From Dokdonella_A sp963775445 (lineage in GTDB: Bacteria; Pseudomonadota; Gammaproteobacteria; Xanthomonadales; Rhodanobacteraceae): a stretch of 64,000 bases of DNA. The DNA lies in contig CAVZIT010000004.1 of the NCBI GenBank assembly GCA_963775445.1, forward strand, positions 310,001 to 374,000, read 5' to 3'. Shown here in pieces: positions 8,938 to 18,373 of this stretch; the stretch's first letter is position 1; each line of letters opens with the position of its first letter. Below the pieces are notes generated by a model. It was not told the DNA's origin. It ran no database searches and saw only the letters and a list, made by a program, of their open reading frames with translations. Made by a program: the position numbers and the translations under genes.

Positions 8938-11348
8938 TGGGACAGGTGCACATGAGTTCGCCAAACAAGAAGGTGCGATCGCGTGCGTGGTGGGCTGTGG
9001 CGCCGCGTGGCAGTGTCAACTGGCGCGCGCCTTTGCTCGTCGCCGTGGCTACCTTGCTCTTGCTGCTCGGGGCTTTCTTCGCGTGGCAGGCGCACCTCGT
9101 GCTGCGCGAGCGAACCGGCGAAGCCGCCGCCGAGAGAATCCGCAAGGAACAGGTCACTGCAATCGGCAGCCTGATCTCGCAGAAGCGCTCGCGCATTGAA
9201 TCGGCGCTCACTTCGGGTCCGGTTCAACAGGCGCTTGCTCCAGGCGGCGATGCCGCGCGGACTGCCGCCGCCGCCGCGTTGGTGAAAAGCATGCCTGAAA
9301 TCGAACAGGCCGTGTTCTACAGCGCGGGGGTCAACGAAGTCTTGAACAGCGACCTTTCGCGCTTCGGATACAGCCGCGCTGCCCTCCTGATGCAGGCACG
9401 CATCAGCGGAAAACCGGAATCGGCCGAAATGCGCATGGATCGCAAGTCAGGTGAGAGTCTCGTGTTCGCGCTTCCGGTCCGTTCGGGCGGCGCGATCGTC
9501 GCCTATGCGGTGACAGAGCTCTCCTTCGAGCCGATCCTGAAAGTGTTCCGGAGTGCCAATCTCGAAGACGCACGGCTCGATCTTCGGCAGGGAGACGGCA
9601 CCAACGACCTGATGATTGCGAGCGCCGGCCATGGCAATGGCAGCTCGGCTGGCGACCCGGGCGTGGCGATTGCCGGTTCGAGCTTGCGCATCGCCAAGGC
9701 TGAGCCGAGCGCATTCATTGTGGTGTCCCACAGTTTCTGGCGCCTCGTGCTGCTGACCATCGCGTGTTTTGTCGGAGGCTTCGGCGCGTTGTGGCTGAGA
9801 TACACCGGCATCAGGCAGACCATGGATCGCTTGCGCCGCAAGCCCAGGTCGACCGTCGACGAGGCAACGCTCGCACAAACGATGAGCGAATCCGATGGGG
9901 CTGCGCCGCCGGTTCCGATCAAGTCGACCGCGACGGCCGAGCAACGGCGCGGACCGGACGAAAAGGCGATCCGTGTCGATCGCAGCATGTTTCGCAGCTA
10001 CGACATTCGTGGCGTGGTCGGCGACAGCCTTACGCCACCGGTCGCGCGGTTGATCGGCCGTGCCATCGGCAGCGAAGCGCGGGATCGTGGGCTCGCCGAG
10101 ATCGTCGTTGGACGCGATGGGCGCCTGTCGGGCCCGGAATTGTCGGCCGCGTTGATCGAGGGTCTGCGCACGAGCGGAATCGATGTGATTGACATTGGTC
10201 TGGCGCCAACGCCCTTGGTGTACTTCGCCGGGTTCAAACTCAATACCGGTTCGGGCGTCGCCGTCACGGGGAGCCACAATCCCCCAAACTACAACGGCTT
10301 CAAGATCGTGCTCGGTGGCGAAACGCTGGCCGAGCAAGCCATCCAGGATCTGTACGAGCGTATCCAGGCGCGACGTTTTCGCGATGACGCGGGTGGCTTG
10401 CAGCTCAACGACGTCGGAGCCGACTACTGCGCGCGCATCGGCGACGACATCCAGGTGGCGCGGCGACTCAAGGTCGTCGTCGACTGTGGCAATGGGGTTG
10501 CCGGCGCGTTTGCGCCACGCGTGCTCGAGGAAATCGGTTGCGAAGTGCAGCCGCTGTATTGCGAGGTCGACGGGAATTTTCCCAACCATCATCCGGACCC
10601 ATCCGATCCCGCGAATCTGAAGGATCTGATATTGACGGTGACCCGGACAGGAGCCGACCTCGGACTGGCATTCGACGGCGACGGCGACCGTCTCGGCGTG
10701 GTAACCCGCAAGGGCGAGATTATCTTCCCGGATCGCGTGTTGATGCTGTTCGCGATCGACGTGCTGAGCCGAAATCCAGGCGCGACGATTATTTATGACG
10801 TCAAGTGCACCGGGCACCTGCAATCGGTGATTCTGCAACATGCCGGTAGCCCCCTGATGTGGAAAACCGGTCACTCGCTGATCAAGGCGAAAATGCGCGA
10901 GACCGGAGCCGCGTTGGCCGGGGAAATGAGCGGCCATTTCTTCTTCAAGGATCGCTGGTTCGGTTTCGACGACGCGATCTATGCGGCCGCGAGGCTGCTG
11001 GAAATCGTGGCTGGCGATGTGGATGAACGCAGCGCCGCGCAAATTTTTGCGAGCCTGCCCAATGGGGTTTCCACGCCCGAATTGAAGATTCCCATGCCCG
11101 AAGGAGAGCACCACCGCTTCATCGAACGTTTCGAGCGCAAGGCGACTTTCGAGGGTGCGCGCGTGACCACCATCGACGGTTTGCGGGCAGATTGGCCGGA
11201 TGGCTGGGGACTGGTGCGCGCGTCCAATACAACCCCGGTTCTGGTGTTGCGATTCGATGCGGACAGCGCAGTAGCGCTTGAACGCATCAAGTCGGTGTTT
11301 CGCGAACAGCTGCTCGCCGTGGATCCCGATTTGTCCTTGCCGTTCTAG
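8937..11348 (+). CDS. algC: Phosphomannomutase/phosphoglucomutase with membrane-anchored N-terminal extension
   Basis: The C-terminal 450 residues form a complete alpha-D-phosphohexomutase that interconverts mannose- or glucose-6-phosphate and the 1-phosphates, feeding exopolysaccharide and LPS sugar synthesis. Visible are the catalytic serine loop TGSHNP (about residue 444), the metal loop DGDGDR (about 580), the sugar-binding GEMSGH loop (about 662) and the phosphate-binding RASNTTP (about 761). In front is about 340 residues holding two membrane helices (about residues 30-55 and 260-285) around a sensor-like extracytoplasmic stretch; this fused form is common in Pseudomonas and Xanthomonadales relatives. 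ATG at 8937 overlapping the dut stop is preferred; ATG 8952 is also possible. Third gene of the coaBC-dut-algC unit. Confidence 0.93.
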   Translation: MGQVHMSSPNKKVRSRAWWAVAPRGSVNWRAPLLVAVATLLLLLGAFFAWQAHLVLRERTGEAAAERIRKEQVTAIGSLISQKRSRIESALTSGPVQQALAPGGDAARTAAAAALVKSMPEIEQAVFYSAGVNEVLNSDLSRFGYSRAALLMQARISGKPESAEMRMDRKSGESLVFALPVRSGGAIVAYAVTELSFEPILKVFRSANLEDARLDLRQGDGTNDLMIASAGHGNGSSAGDPGVAIAGSSLRIAKAEPSAFIVVSHSFWRLVLLTIACFVGGFGALWLRYTGIRQTMDRLRRKPRSTVDEATLAQTMSESDGAAPPVPIKSTATAEQRRGPDEKAIRVDRSMFRSYDIRGVVGDSLTPPVARLIGRAIGSEARDRGLAEIVVGRDGRLSGPELSAALIEGLRTSGIDVIDIGLAPTPLVYFAGFKLNTGSGVAVTGSHNPPNYNGFKIVLGGETLAEQAIQDLYERIQARRFRDDAGGLQLNDVGADYCARIGDDIQVARRLKVVVDCGNGVAGAFAPRVLEEIGCEVQPLYCEVDGNFPNHHPDPSDPANLKDLILTVTRTGADLGLAFDGDGDRLGVVTRKGEIIFPDRVLMLFAIDVLSRNPGATIIYDVKCTGHLQSVILQHAGSPLMWKTGHSLIKAKMRETGAALAGEMSGHFFFKDRWFGFDDAIYAAARLLEIVAGDVDERSAAQIFASLPNGVSTPELKIPMPEGEHHRFIERFERKATFEGARVTTIDGLRADWPDGWGLVRASNTTPVLVLRFDADSAVALERIKSVFREQLLAVDPDLSLPF

Positions 11349-11420
11349 CCGAAAAGCGCAGCGTTGGAGAGCCCTGAAGGTTGCTCCACGGCTGGCTGAT
11401 ATCCTCGGACACCCCCCGTT

Positions 11421-12071
11421 TCAGTCCTGGCGCTGGACCCTGGCAGCCTTGAGTTGCCGATAGTGCGCGAGGTCATCGGCGAACTTGCGTTGGGTCTGTT
11501 CACGCTCGTTTTGCTGGCGTGCGACCGTGTCGCGCTCCACGCGAGTGCGTTGGCGCATCTCGGCGATCTTGCGGACGATATCCGCGGGTACCGGCTTGCC
11601 ATCGCGATCGAATGTCGCCGCGTGGTCGAGAAGGTCGGACAGATTGGCTTCGGCGTTGGTCAGGTCGAGTTGCGCCGATTTGATTCCGCGATCCAGCAGA
11701 TCGAGCTGTTGTCGCTGCGATTGCACAAGGTCGCCTTCTTCCGGGTAGGCGACCAGCAACTGCTGATCGGCGCGCACACGATTTTCCGCATCCTCGGTCG
11801 TGGCCCTGCTCTTTGCCAGGGCAGCACGTGCGGCGGCACGTTCGGCCGGGCTCTGTGCGCGATCGACATGTTTGATCAGGATGCCGTCGGCGCTTAGAAC
11901 ATCGTAGCCACGGACTGCCGCGTCCGCCGGGAGGCTGTCGCTGTAGTGCAGGTTTCCCTGGCCGTCGCGCCACTTGTACCGATTGTGGTTCGCATCCTGT
12001 CCCGCCGCGGCCAGGGACCAGCACAGGCACAGCGCAAGGGCAATCGAAGCTCGACTTAGTAAATCGCGCAT
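11421..12071 (-). CDS. DUF4124-domain periplasmic protein with coiled coil
   Basis: The 216-residue product has a clear signal peptide (ALALCLCWSLAAAGQ), a short DUF4124 motif (NRYKWRDGQGNLHYSD, about residues 30-46), and then a long Arg/Ala/Gln-rich helical region that should form a coiled coil, ending with Arg and Gln. DUF4124 proteins are secreted and of unknown function. The start at 12071 is chosen for its GGAGA six bases upstream; a TTG four codons earlier would overlap that site. It is convergent with algC and followed on the same strand by no close partner. Confidence 0.85.
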   Translation of the reverse strand: MRDLLSRASIALALCLCWSLAAAGQDANHNRYKWRDGQGNLHYSDSLPADAAVRGYDVLSADGILIKHVDRAQSPAERAAARAALAKSRATTEDAENRVRADQQLLVAYPEEGDLVQSQRQQLDLLDRGIKSAQLDLTNAEANLSDLLDHAATFDRDGKPVPADIVRKIAEMRQRTRVERDTVARQQNEREQTQRKFADDLAHYRQLKAARVQRQD

Positions 12072-12183
12072 GCTTATCTCCAATCCGGCACTCTCCCACC
12101 TGAAAATTGAAATGCAAAAGTGCGGCCAACCCGCAACGTTCCGAAGTATAGGCAGGTGATTATCCCTTGGTCGACAAGCCCGG

Positions 12184-12834
12184 TCACACTCCGTAACGCA
12201 GCCGATATCGATCGAGTGGCTCGCGAAAGTCGACGAGCTCGGCGCGTTGAACGCAGTAGGCCAGCAAGTCCGTCAGGCGTGCAATTGCGATCACGGGGAT
12301 GCGGAATTCCGCGCTTATCTCTTGTGTCGCGGAAAGTTGGCCCAAACCGCGCTCCTCGCGATCGAGCGCAATCGCGACGCCCGCCGGCGTCGCTCCCGCG
12401 CTGCGGATCATCTCGATCGTTTCGCGGATCGCCGTTCCTGCCGTGATCACGTCATCGATGATGAGCACTCGCCCCGCAATCGGAGCACCGATGAGATTTC
12501 CGCCTTCGCCGTGGTCCTTTGCTTCCTTGCGGTTGTACGCAAACGGAATGTCGCGCTGGTGGGAATCGGCCAATGCGACTGCGGTGACCGCGGCCAATGC
12601 GATTCCTTTGTATGCGGGGCCGAAGACCATGTCAAAATCGAGCCGCGAATCGGCGATGCTGGCCGCAAACGCGCGGCCCAGCGCCGCGAGCGCAGCGCCC
12701 GAATCGAAACGGCCCGCGTTGAAGAAATACGGGCTTTTGCGTCCGGATTTCAGCGTGAACTCGCCGAAGCGCAATGCGTTGCGAGCGACCGCAAGATCGA
12801 GAAATTCCCGTCGTGAGTCGAATCCTTCAGTCAT
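12184..12834 (-). CDS. pyrE: Orotate phosphoribosyltransferase
   Basis: The 216-residue cytoplasmic enzyme joins orotate to PRPP, giving orotidine 5'-phosphate in pyrimidine synthesis. Seen are FTLKSGRKSPYFFNAGRF near the N-terminus, MVFGPAYKGIALA, the flexible catalytic loop RKEAKDHGEGG, and the PRPP-binding signature VLIIDDVITAGTA near residue 125. Length is normal. The gene before it on this strand (GNAT) overlaps it by eight bases, implying co-transcription. In Pseudomonas the neighbour is crc, an exonuclease III relative, matching the xthA found just beyond the GNAT gene here. Confidence 0.97.
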   Translation of the reverse strand: MTEGFDSRREFLDLAVARNALRFGEFTLKSGRKSPYFFNAGRFDSGAALAALGRAFAASIADSRLDFDMVFGPAYKGIALAAVTAVALADSHQRDIPFAYNRKEAKDHGEGGNLIGAPIAGRVLIIDDVITAGTAIRETIEMIRSAGATPAGVAIALDREERGLGQLSATQEISAEFRIPVIAIARLTDLLAYCVQRAELVDFREPLDRYRLRYGV

Positions 12835-13372
12835 GGTCTGGCGGATCGGCTGAATTCGAAGATTTCAGATGCAACGCCATTAATTGTTCCGGGCCGCCGG
12901 TTCCGGCCGGATGGGGCGGTCCAACTGCCTTGAAACCCCCGCGGCGATACATGCGCGTCGCAGCCAGATTGTTGCAGGCCACATTCAGCACGAGGACGGT
13001 CGCCTCGGGGCGTCGCGTACGCACATCATCGCATGCGACGCTGAGCGCCCGGGCGCCCTTGCCGCGACCTTGATGGGCCGCATCGATGCAATACCCGAGC
13101 AACGCGATCCCGGGTCGGGTGAACGTTCGCGTTGTAATCGTCTGCAAACGATCTTCCAATCGGTAGTAGCCAACCACGGTATCCGCATCCAGGATCGCCA
13201 TCGATTCGGCCGACGGGCTGGCATCGGCAGCTATCAGCATCGCGTCGATCGAACCCGCCTCGGGAAATTGCGCGCTTGCAAACCTGAGTGCCAGAACCGA
13301 TTTTCGCAGGGATGCATCCACTGGGGCTACTGAAATCAACATGGACCCGCAGCCTTCAAGGGACCCGGGCAT
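12827..13372 (-). CDS. GNAT family N-acetyltransferase
   Basis: The 181-residue product has a GNAT fold: a VVGYYRLEDRL strand in the middle, the acetyl-CoA-binding loop GYCIDAAHQGRGKGARAL (Q/RxxGxG/A as QGRGKG), and the C-terminal NLAATRMYRRGGF helix and turn. The substrate is unknown; similarity to RimI-like enzymes is only general. Two starts are possible, 13372 and 13342 (MLISVAP); neither has a strong ribosome-binding site. It overlaps pyrE by eight bases and is divergent from xthA, the first codons being about 110 bases apart. Confidence 0.8.
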   Translation of the reverse strand: MPGSLEGCGSMLISVAPVDASLRKSVLALRFASAQFPEAGSIDAMLIAADASPSAESMAILDADTVVGYYRLEDRLQTITTRTFTRPGIALLGYCIDAAHQGRGKGARALSVACDDVRTRRPEATVLVLNVACNNLAATRMYRRGGFKAVGPPHPAGTGGPEQLMALHLKSSNSADPPDHD

Positions 13373-13479
13373 CCTATTCGAAGTACATACGCATCTTGAA
13401 CCATTTGCTATTGTCGCTCACATCTCTGCATCTTGATCTGCGTTCGTCATCCACTTGTCTACCAACCCACTTTTCTGAA

Positions 13480-14253
13480 ATGCGCATCGTAAGTTTCAAC
13501 GCCAACGGCATTCGTTCGGCCGCCAGAAAGGGATTTTTCGACTGGTTCGCCAAACAGAAAGCCGACGTCTTGTGCCTGCAGGAAACCAAGGCCCAGGAAA
13601 GTCAGCTCGACGAAGAGGTGTACCGACCGGCCGGATTCCGCGCACGGTTCAAGGACGCAATTACCAAGAAGGGCTACAGCGGCGTCGGAATCTATTCACG
13701 GTGCGAGCCCGACAAGGTATTGACCACGCTCGGTTGGGCACCGTTCGATGATGAGGGTCGCTATATCGAGGCGCGCTATGGAAATCTGAGCGTGGTGTCG
13801 TTGTACATCCCGTCCGGCAGCTCCGGCGAGACGCGCCAGGCATTCAAGTTCGAAGTCATGGATTGGCTCAGACCGTTGCTCGATGACTGGTTGCGCAGCG
13901 GCCGCGACTATGTGCTTTGCGGCGATTGGAATATCGTGCGCACTCGACTCGACATCCGCAACTGGAATTCGAACCAGAAGAATTCCGGCTGTCTGCCGCC
14001 CGAACGCGACTGGATGAACGCATTGTGCGAGGGGGCGGCGGCCTGGATCGACACCTACCGCATATTGCACCCGCAGGGCGAGGACTACACTTGGTGGAGC
14101 AACCGCGGCGCTGCGCGAGCGAACAACGTCGGCTGGCGCATCGACTACCAGCTCACCACGCCCGCTCTGGCCAAGCGAGCCAAGGCGTGCTCAATCCACG
14201 CCGCGCCCCGATTTTCCGATCACGCCCCTTACCTCGTCGACTACGCAGAGTGA
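13480..14253 (+). CDS. xthA: Exodeoxyribonuclease III (Crc-position homologue)
   Basis: The 257-residue product belongs to the exonuclease III/AP endonuclease family, which cuts abasic sites and removes 3' blocks in base-excision repair. All catalytic residues can be seen: Asn in SFNANGIR, Glu in LQETKA, Asp and Asn in CGDWNIV, Asp in WRIDYQ, and the Asp-His pair in FSDHAPY. By position (next to pyrE) it corresponds to pseudomonad Crc, which has lost several of these residues, so this protein should be an active nuclease and not a pure translational regulator. ATG 13480 is chosen because it begins at the conserved MRIVSFNANG. It overlaps no gene and precedes ampG by about 10 bases. Confidence 0.93.
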   Translation: MRIVSFNANGIRSAARKGFFDWFAKQKADVLCLQETKAQESQLDEEVYRPAGFRARFKDAITKKGYSGVGIYSRCEPDKVLTTLGWAPFDDEGRYIEARYGNLSVVSLYIPSGSSGETRQAFKFEVMDWLRPLLDDWLRSGRDYVLCGDWNIVRTRLDIRNWNSNQKNSGCLPPERDWMNALCEGAAAWIDTYRILHPQGEDYTWWSNRGAARANNVGWRIDYQLTTPALAKRAKACSIHAAPRFSDHAPYLVDYAE

Positions 14254-14263
14254 GCGCACCTCG

Positions 14264-15559
14264 GTGAGTGCGTTGATCGACGCGAAGCCGCCCAGGCAGC
14301 CGGTGTGGAAATCCTTTGCCCACCCGGCGGCGTGGACCATGTGCCTGTTCGGGTTTTCCTCGGGTCTCCCATTCCTGCTGGTCGCCGGGACGCTGGCCTA
14401 TTGGCTCAAGGAGAGTGGTGTCATTCTGACCGATATCACGATGATCGCGAGCGCCGGAATGACCTATGCGTTGAAGTTCCTGTGGGCCCCGTTGCTCGAT
14501 CATTGGCGCGTGCCCGGCGTCGAAAGGCTTGGCTTGAGGCGCGGCTGGCTGCTGTTTGCGCAACTTGGCGTTGTGGCGGGCCTTCTGGCCATGGCAGCAC
14601 TGACGCCGACACATCTTGTGTTGTTCGTAGCGGCGACGTTGATGGTGGCGCTGTTCGGCGCAACGCAGGACATCGCGGTCGACGCCTATCGCATCGAGAT
14701 CGCGCCGCCCGAAGCGCAGGGCGCGCTGGTGGCGACTTATTCATTGGGTTACCGGATGGCCTTGCTCGTCGCCGGTGCGCTCGCGCTGATCCTCGCCGAC
14801 CACGTCAGCTGGAAGGTCGTGTATGTCGTCATGGCGCTGGCAATGGGAATTCCGATCGCGGCGACTCTCCTCGCGCGTGAACCGGACATCCTTCGCGCAG
14901 GTGCGCAGAGTTGGCGCGATGCGATGCGATACGCGATCGTTGATCCGTTTGCTGATTTCTTCCGCCGCTACGGCTGGCATCTGTTCACCGTGATCGTATT
15001 GTTCATCCTGCTGTTCAAGATTCCGGAACAGGCCACGATCGGCGGAATCATGAGTCCGTTTTACCGCGACATGCAGTTTTCCAAGACCGAGATCGGCACG
15101 GTCACGAAGATCTACGGAATCTGGATCGGTATCGTGGGTGTGTTTCTTGGAGGAGCTGCGGTCGCGCGCTGGGGCGCCTGGCGATCCCTTTGCGCGGCAA
15201 TTGTCTTATGCGGATGCAGCAACCTGTTGTATCTGTGGTTGATCGCCATTCCCGGAAACCTGCTGGTGCTGACCGCGGTGATATCGGGCGAGAACCTCAC
15301 GCTGGGTTTTCTCGGCCCCCCCACGGTCGCATTCCTTTCCTCGCTGGTCAGTCGTCGCCACACCGCGACGCAATATGCGTTGCTGAGTTCAATGGTCAAT
15401 CTGCCCGGAAAGATTCTGGGCTTCTTCGCCGGCGGCATCGCCGCGGCTGCCGGCTATGGGATGTATTTCATCATCACGGCGCTTGCGGTGCTACCGGCCA
15501 TGATGCTGGCCGCGTGGCTTTGGCCACGTTTCAGTGGATTCGGGAACGATACGTCCTGA
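14264..15559 (+). CDS. ampG: AmpG-family muropeptide permease (MFS)
   Basis: The 431-residue membrane protein has about 12 predicted helices, and its start (FGFSSGLPFLLVAGTLAYWLKE) is the classic AmpG entry motif. LKFLWAPLLD near residue 70 and GATQDIAVDAYRIE near 130 are also diagnostic. AmpG proteins import GlcNAc-anhydroMurNAc peptides released by lytic transglycosylases, in exchange with the proton gradient, for wall recycling. The start is GTG 14264, ten bases after xthA. The next gene, on the other strand, is anmK, which acts on the sugar that AmpG brings in, supporting this function. Confidence 0.92.
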   Translation: MSALIDAKPPRQPVWKSFAHPAAWTMCLFGFSSGLPFLLVAGTLAYWLKESGVILTDITMIASAGMTYALKFLWAPLLDHWRVPGVERLGLRRGWLLFAQLGVVAGLLAMAALTPTHLVLFVAATLMVALFGATQDIAVDAYRIEIAPPEAQGALVATYSLGYRMALLVAGALALILADHVSWKVVYVVMALAMGIPIAATLLAREPDILRAGAQSWRDAMRYAIVDPFADFFRRYGWHLFTVIVLFILLFKIPEQATIGGIMSPFYRDMQFSKTEIGTVTKIYGIWIGIVGVFLGGAAVARWGAWRSLCAAIVLCGCSNLLYLWLIAIPGNLLVLTAVISGENLTLGFLGPPTVAFLSSLVSRRHTATQYALLSSMVNLPGKILGFFAGGIAAAAGYGMYFIITALAVLPAMMLAAWLWPRFSGFGNDTS

Positions 15560-15602
15560 GTGCGGGCCAGCTCCCGGCATCCCGGTGACAGCCTCCGCTC
15601 GA

Positions 15603-16709
15603 TCAGGGCGCCGCGTATATCGCCCCGAGTTCACGCAATCCGCGTGCTCCGGTGACCGACGGCAGGTTACCGGGACGACCCGCGAGTCGCTCGCGCGCGA
15701 GCCACGCGAAACCTGCCGCTTCAACATGGTCCGGATCGATGGCGAAATCCGCAGTGCTGCGAACCTCGATCGGTTTCATTTGTGTGGTCAGTCCGCGCAT
15801 GAGCGCCATGTTATGCACGCCTCCACCACACACGAGGAGTTCGACCGTCGCCGGTGCATATTGCCGCACGGAATCGGCGATGGTGTGAACGCTCAGTGCG
15901 AGCAGCGTTGCCTGCACGTCGGCGGGTGTTACCGAGGCGATCAGGTTGCGCTCGAGCCATTCCAGGTTGAACACCTCGCGGCCCGTGCTTTTGGGTGGGG
16001 CCTCGGCGAAATAGGGATCGTCCAGCCACCGCTCGAGTAGATCGCGATTTAGCTGGCCGCTTTCGGCCCAAGCGCCGTCGTGATCACAGCGAGTGCCGTT
16101 ATGTCGTTGCGCCCAGGCATCGAGCAGGCAATTGGCCGGACCGGTGTCGAAGCCGAATATCGGCTGGTCGGGATCGAGTACTGTGATGTTGGCGATTCCG
16201 CCGAGATTGAGAACCACGCGCGTCGCGTCGGGACGCGCGAAAACGGCACGGTGGAATGCCGGCATCAATGGCGCACCCTGGCCGCCGGCAGCGACGTCCG
16301 CACGACGGAAATCGCCGATGGTCCGGATACCGGTGCGTTCAGCTATCACGCTCGGATCGCCGATCTGCAACGTGAACGGATGATGGCCCTTGGGCCGATG
16401 ACGCACCGTTTGTCCGTGCGAGCCGATTGCGGCGACTGTGTCGCGGCCGACTCCCGCCTGGTCCAGCAGGTCGAGCGCAGCCTTGGCGAATCGCTCGCCA
16501 ATCGTGACATCGAGTTCGCCGAGGTCGTCCAGCGCGATGGCCGCTGTCGAACGAGTCAGGGCGAGCAGCCGTGACCGCAGCGCGTCGGGGTAAGGGGTGG
16601 TATGCGCTGCGACAATCCTTACAACGGGCTCGAAGGTGACCAGCGCGGAGTCGATGCCGTCGGCGCTGGTACCGGAAATCAGTCCGAGGTACGCCGGCGT
16701 CGGCGCCAC
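15603..16709 (-). CDS. anmK: Anhydro-N-acetylmuramic acid kinase
   Basis: The 368-residue cytoplasmic enzyme uses ATP to open and phosphorylate 1,6-anhydro-MurNAc, giving MurNAc-6-phosphate during peptidoglycan recycling. The N-terminal LGLISGTSADGIDSALV signature with its catalytic aspartate, GSHGQTVRH near residue 95, NLGGIANIT near 180 and DTGPANCLLD near 195 are all present. The start is GTG 16709, one base after the stop of the M23 peptidase gene, so the two are co-transcribed. The anmK-M23-tyrS-rRNA order is the same as in Pseudomonas aeruginosa. Confidence 0.96.
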   Translation of the reverse strand: MAPTPAYLGLISGTSADGIDSALVTFEPVVRIVAAHTTPYPDALRSRLLALTRSTAAIALDDLGELDVTIGERFAKAALDLLDQAGVGRDTVAAIGSHGQTVRHRPKGHHPFTLQIGDPSVIAERTGIRTIGDFRRADVAAGGQGAPLMPAFHRAVFARPDATRVVLNLGGIANITVLDPDQPIFGFDTGPANCLLDAWAQRHNGTRCDHDGAWAESGQLNRDLLERWLDDPYFAEAPPKSTGREVFNLEWLERNLIASVTPADVQATLLALSVHTIADSVRQYAPATVELLVCGGGVHNMALMRGLTTQMKPIEVRSTADFAIDPDHVEAAGFAWLARERLAGRPGNLPSVTGARGLRELGAIYAAP

Positions 16710-16710
16710 T

Positions 16711-18186
16711 TCAGCCGCGGCCGGAACGCGAATGACTGTCGGCGCGGGCCAATTCGCGACGCGCGTCGATGGTTTGCATCTGCGCCAGATACGGTGCCGT
16801 CACGCGACGGAATTGTGCGATCTTGGAGGCCGGGAGAGGCTGCGGTTTGGGCATCGTCACGGTGAGCGGGTTTTCCTGTACACCATGGACGCGCACTTCA
16901 TAATGCAAATGCGGGCCTGTTGCGAGGCCGGTCATGCCGACGTAGCCGATCGTATCGCCTTGATGCACATGCTGGCCGACCTTGATGTTCGCGAAGCGGG
17001 ACATATGCCCGTATGCGGTGCTGTAGGTGGCGCCGTGCCGGATCAGGACGAAATTGCCATAACCGTGTTCGCGTCCGCGGAACACGATGACACCATCGCC
17101 CGCGGCATGAATGGGCGTACCCATCGGAGCGGCGTAGTCGACGCCTTTGTGGGCGCGCGTGTAGCCAAGAATCGGATGCTTGCGCGCTGCGCTGAACACC
17201 GAGGAAATCCGTGTGAACGCAACCGGCGTGCGCATCAGCGATTTACGCAGCGGGCGACCATCCTCGCTGTAATAACCGAGCGTGCCATCCGCTTGTTCAA
17301 ACCGGTACGCCGTGTAGCGTTTGCCCCGGTTGAAGAATTCCGCGGCGATGATGTTGCCATCGTGCTGGAAAACGCCGTCACGATAAATCTTGTCGTAAAT
17401 CACGGTGAAGCTGTCGCCAGGCCGAAGTTCGCGAGCGAAATCGATGTCGTATTTGAAGACATCGGCCATCTTCAGCACCATGGCATCGCTCATGCCGCTC
17501 CTGTTGGCCGCGTCGAACAACGAGCCGTGGACGACGCCTTGCGCGTACTGCACTTGCTGCATCAGTGATCGCGATACTTCATCGGCATGAACGCCCGCAT
17601 CATCGAAAGTCAACATCACGCGCTTGGCGTCTCCGCGATCGAAACGCATGGCGGCCAGGCTGCCATCGCTGCCGCGCGCGAATGCGAATTCGTCGCCCGG
17701 ATGAATGCTGCGCAGTGCCGCTGCATCGCCTCTGGCGTCGAGCGCATGCTGGAGATCCGCCGGGCTGAAGCCTTGCTCGCGGAAGATGTCGGCCAGCGAT
17801 TGCCCGGCCTCAACGCGGACGAGCTGCCAGCCGTCGTCACCATCCATTTGCGGTACGGAGGCGGTTGGAGTTGCCAGCGTTACCGGCAATTTGGGCAAAT
17901 TCAGGTTGAGCGTGGTGTAGGTTGTCGGAGATGGATCGCGCCGCATGGCGCTGGCCCATGTCGGCAGGACAGCGCCGGTGAGCACCGTGAGCAGCACCGC
18001 GACGGCGCCCAGAATCCAGTGCTCTCGCCGCCATGAGATCGGGGCTGTGGCGATATTCTGTGCAAACGTCCAAGCGGACCAGCGCGAATAAAATCGAAAA
18101 TGGCGACTTTGCGTCTTGCGCCTGATGGCTTGGCGGCGGGCGCAGCGGCGAGCAGATTGAGTGACGCGCGTCTTGAGCTTGATCAC
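16711..18186 (-). CDS. M23 family murein DD-endopeptidase (MepM-like)
   Basis: The 491-residue product has a basic N-terminus, a single membrane anchor at about residues 57-77 (GAVAVLLTVLTGAVLP), an opacity/LysM-like periplasmic region (QLVRVEAGQSLADIFREQGF), and a C-terminal LytM zinc peptidase domain. The zinc ligands are intact: HKGVDY (HxxxD) and HLHYEV (HxH). Such enzymes cut peptide cross-links in murein and allow wall growth. Start is GTG 18186. It is divergent from tyrS and runs into anmK with a one-base gap, linking wall cleavage with recycling of the released sugar. Confidence 0.92.
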   Translation of the reverse strand: MIKLKTRVTQSARRCARRQAIRRKTQSRHFRFYSRWSAWTFAQNIATAPISWRREHWILGAVAVLLTVLTGAVLPTWASAMRRDPSPTTYTTLNLNLPKLPVTLATPTASVPQMDGDDGWQLVRVEAGQSLADIFREQGFSPADLQHALDARGDAAALRSIHPGDEFAFARGSDGSLAAMRFDRGDAKRVMLTFDDAGVHADEVSRSLMQQVQYAQGVVHGSLFDAANRSGMSDAMVLKMADVFKYDIDFARELRPGDSFTVIYDKIYRDGVFQHDGNIIAAEFFNRGKRYTAYRFEQADGTLGYYSEDGRPLRKSLMRTPVAFTRISSVFSAARKHPILGYTRAHKGVDYAAPMGTPIHAAGDGVIVFRGREHGYGNFVLIRHGATYSTAYGHMSRFANIKVGQHVHQGDTIGYVGMTGLATGPHLHYEVRVHGVQENPLTVTMPKPQPLPASKIAQFRRVTAPYLAQMQTIDARRELARADSHSRSGRG

Positions 18187-18373
18187 AATCGCGTTCCGGC
18201 GAGTGGACCGGTACGATACCGGGCCTTCGCAAGCCGCGTCAACGCCGTTACAGGCGCGCGGCGAGCGCCGATTTTCACTAACGACTTCTTAACGCAGCGG
18301 TCAATTCGAGAATGGCCATCCATACGGCTCATCAAGGCGCTCGTTCGATACCGATCAGGCCACGAGGTCCCGC

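Noticed and set aside
9447..11114. A 555-codon antisense open frame opposite algC
   Set aside because: Shadow of the phosphohexomutase gene; no ribosome-binding site or domain visible.
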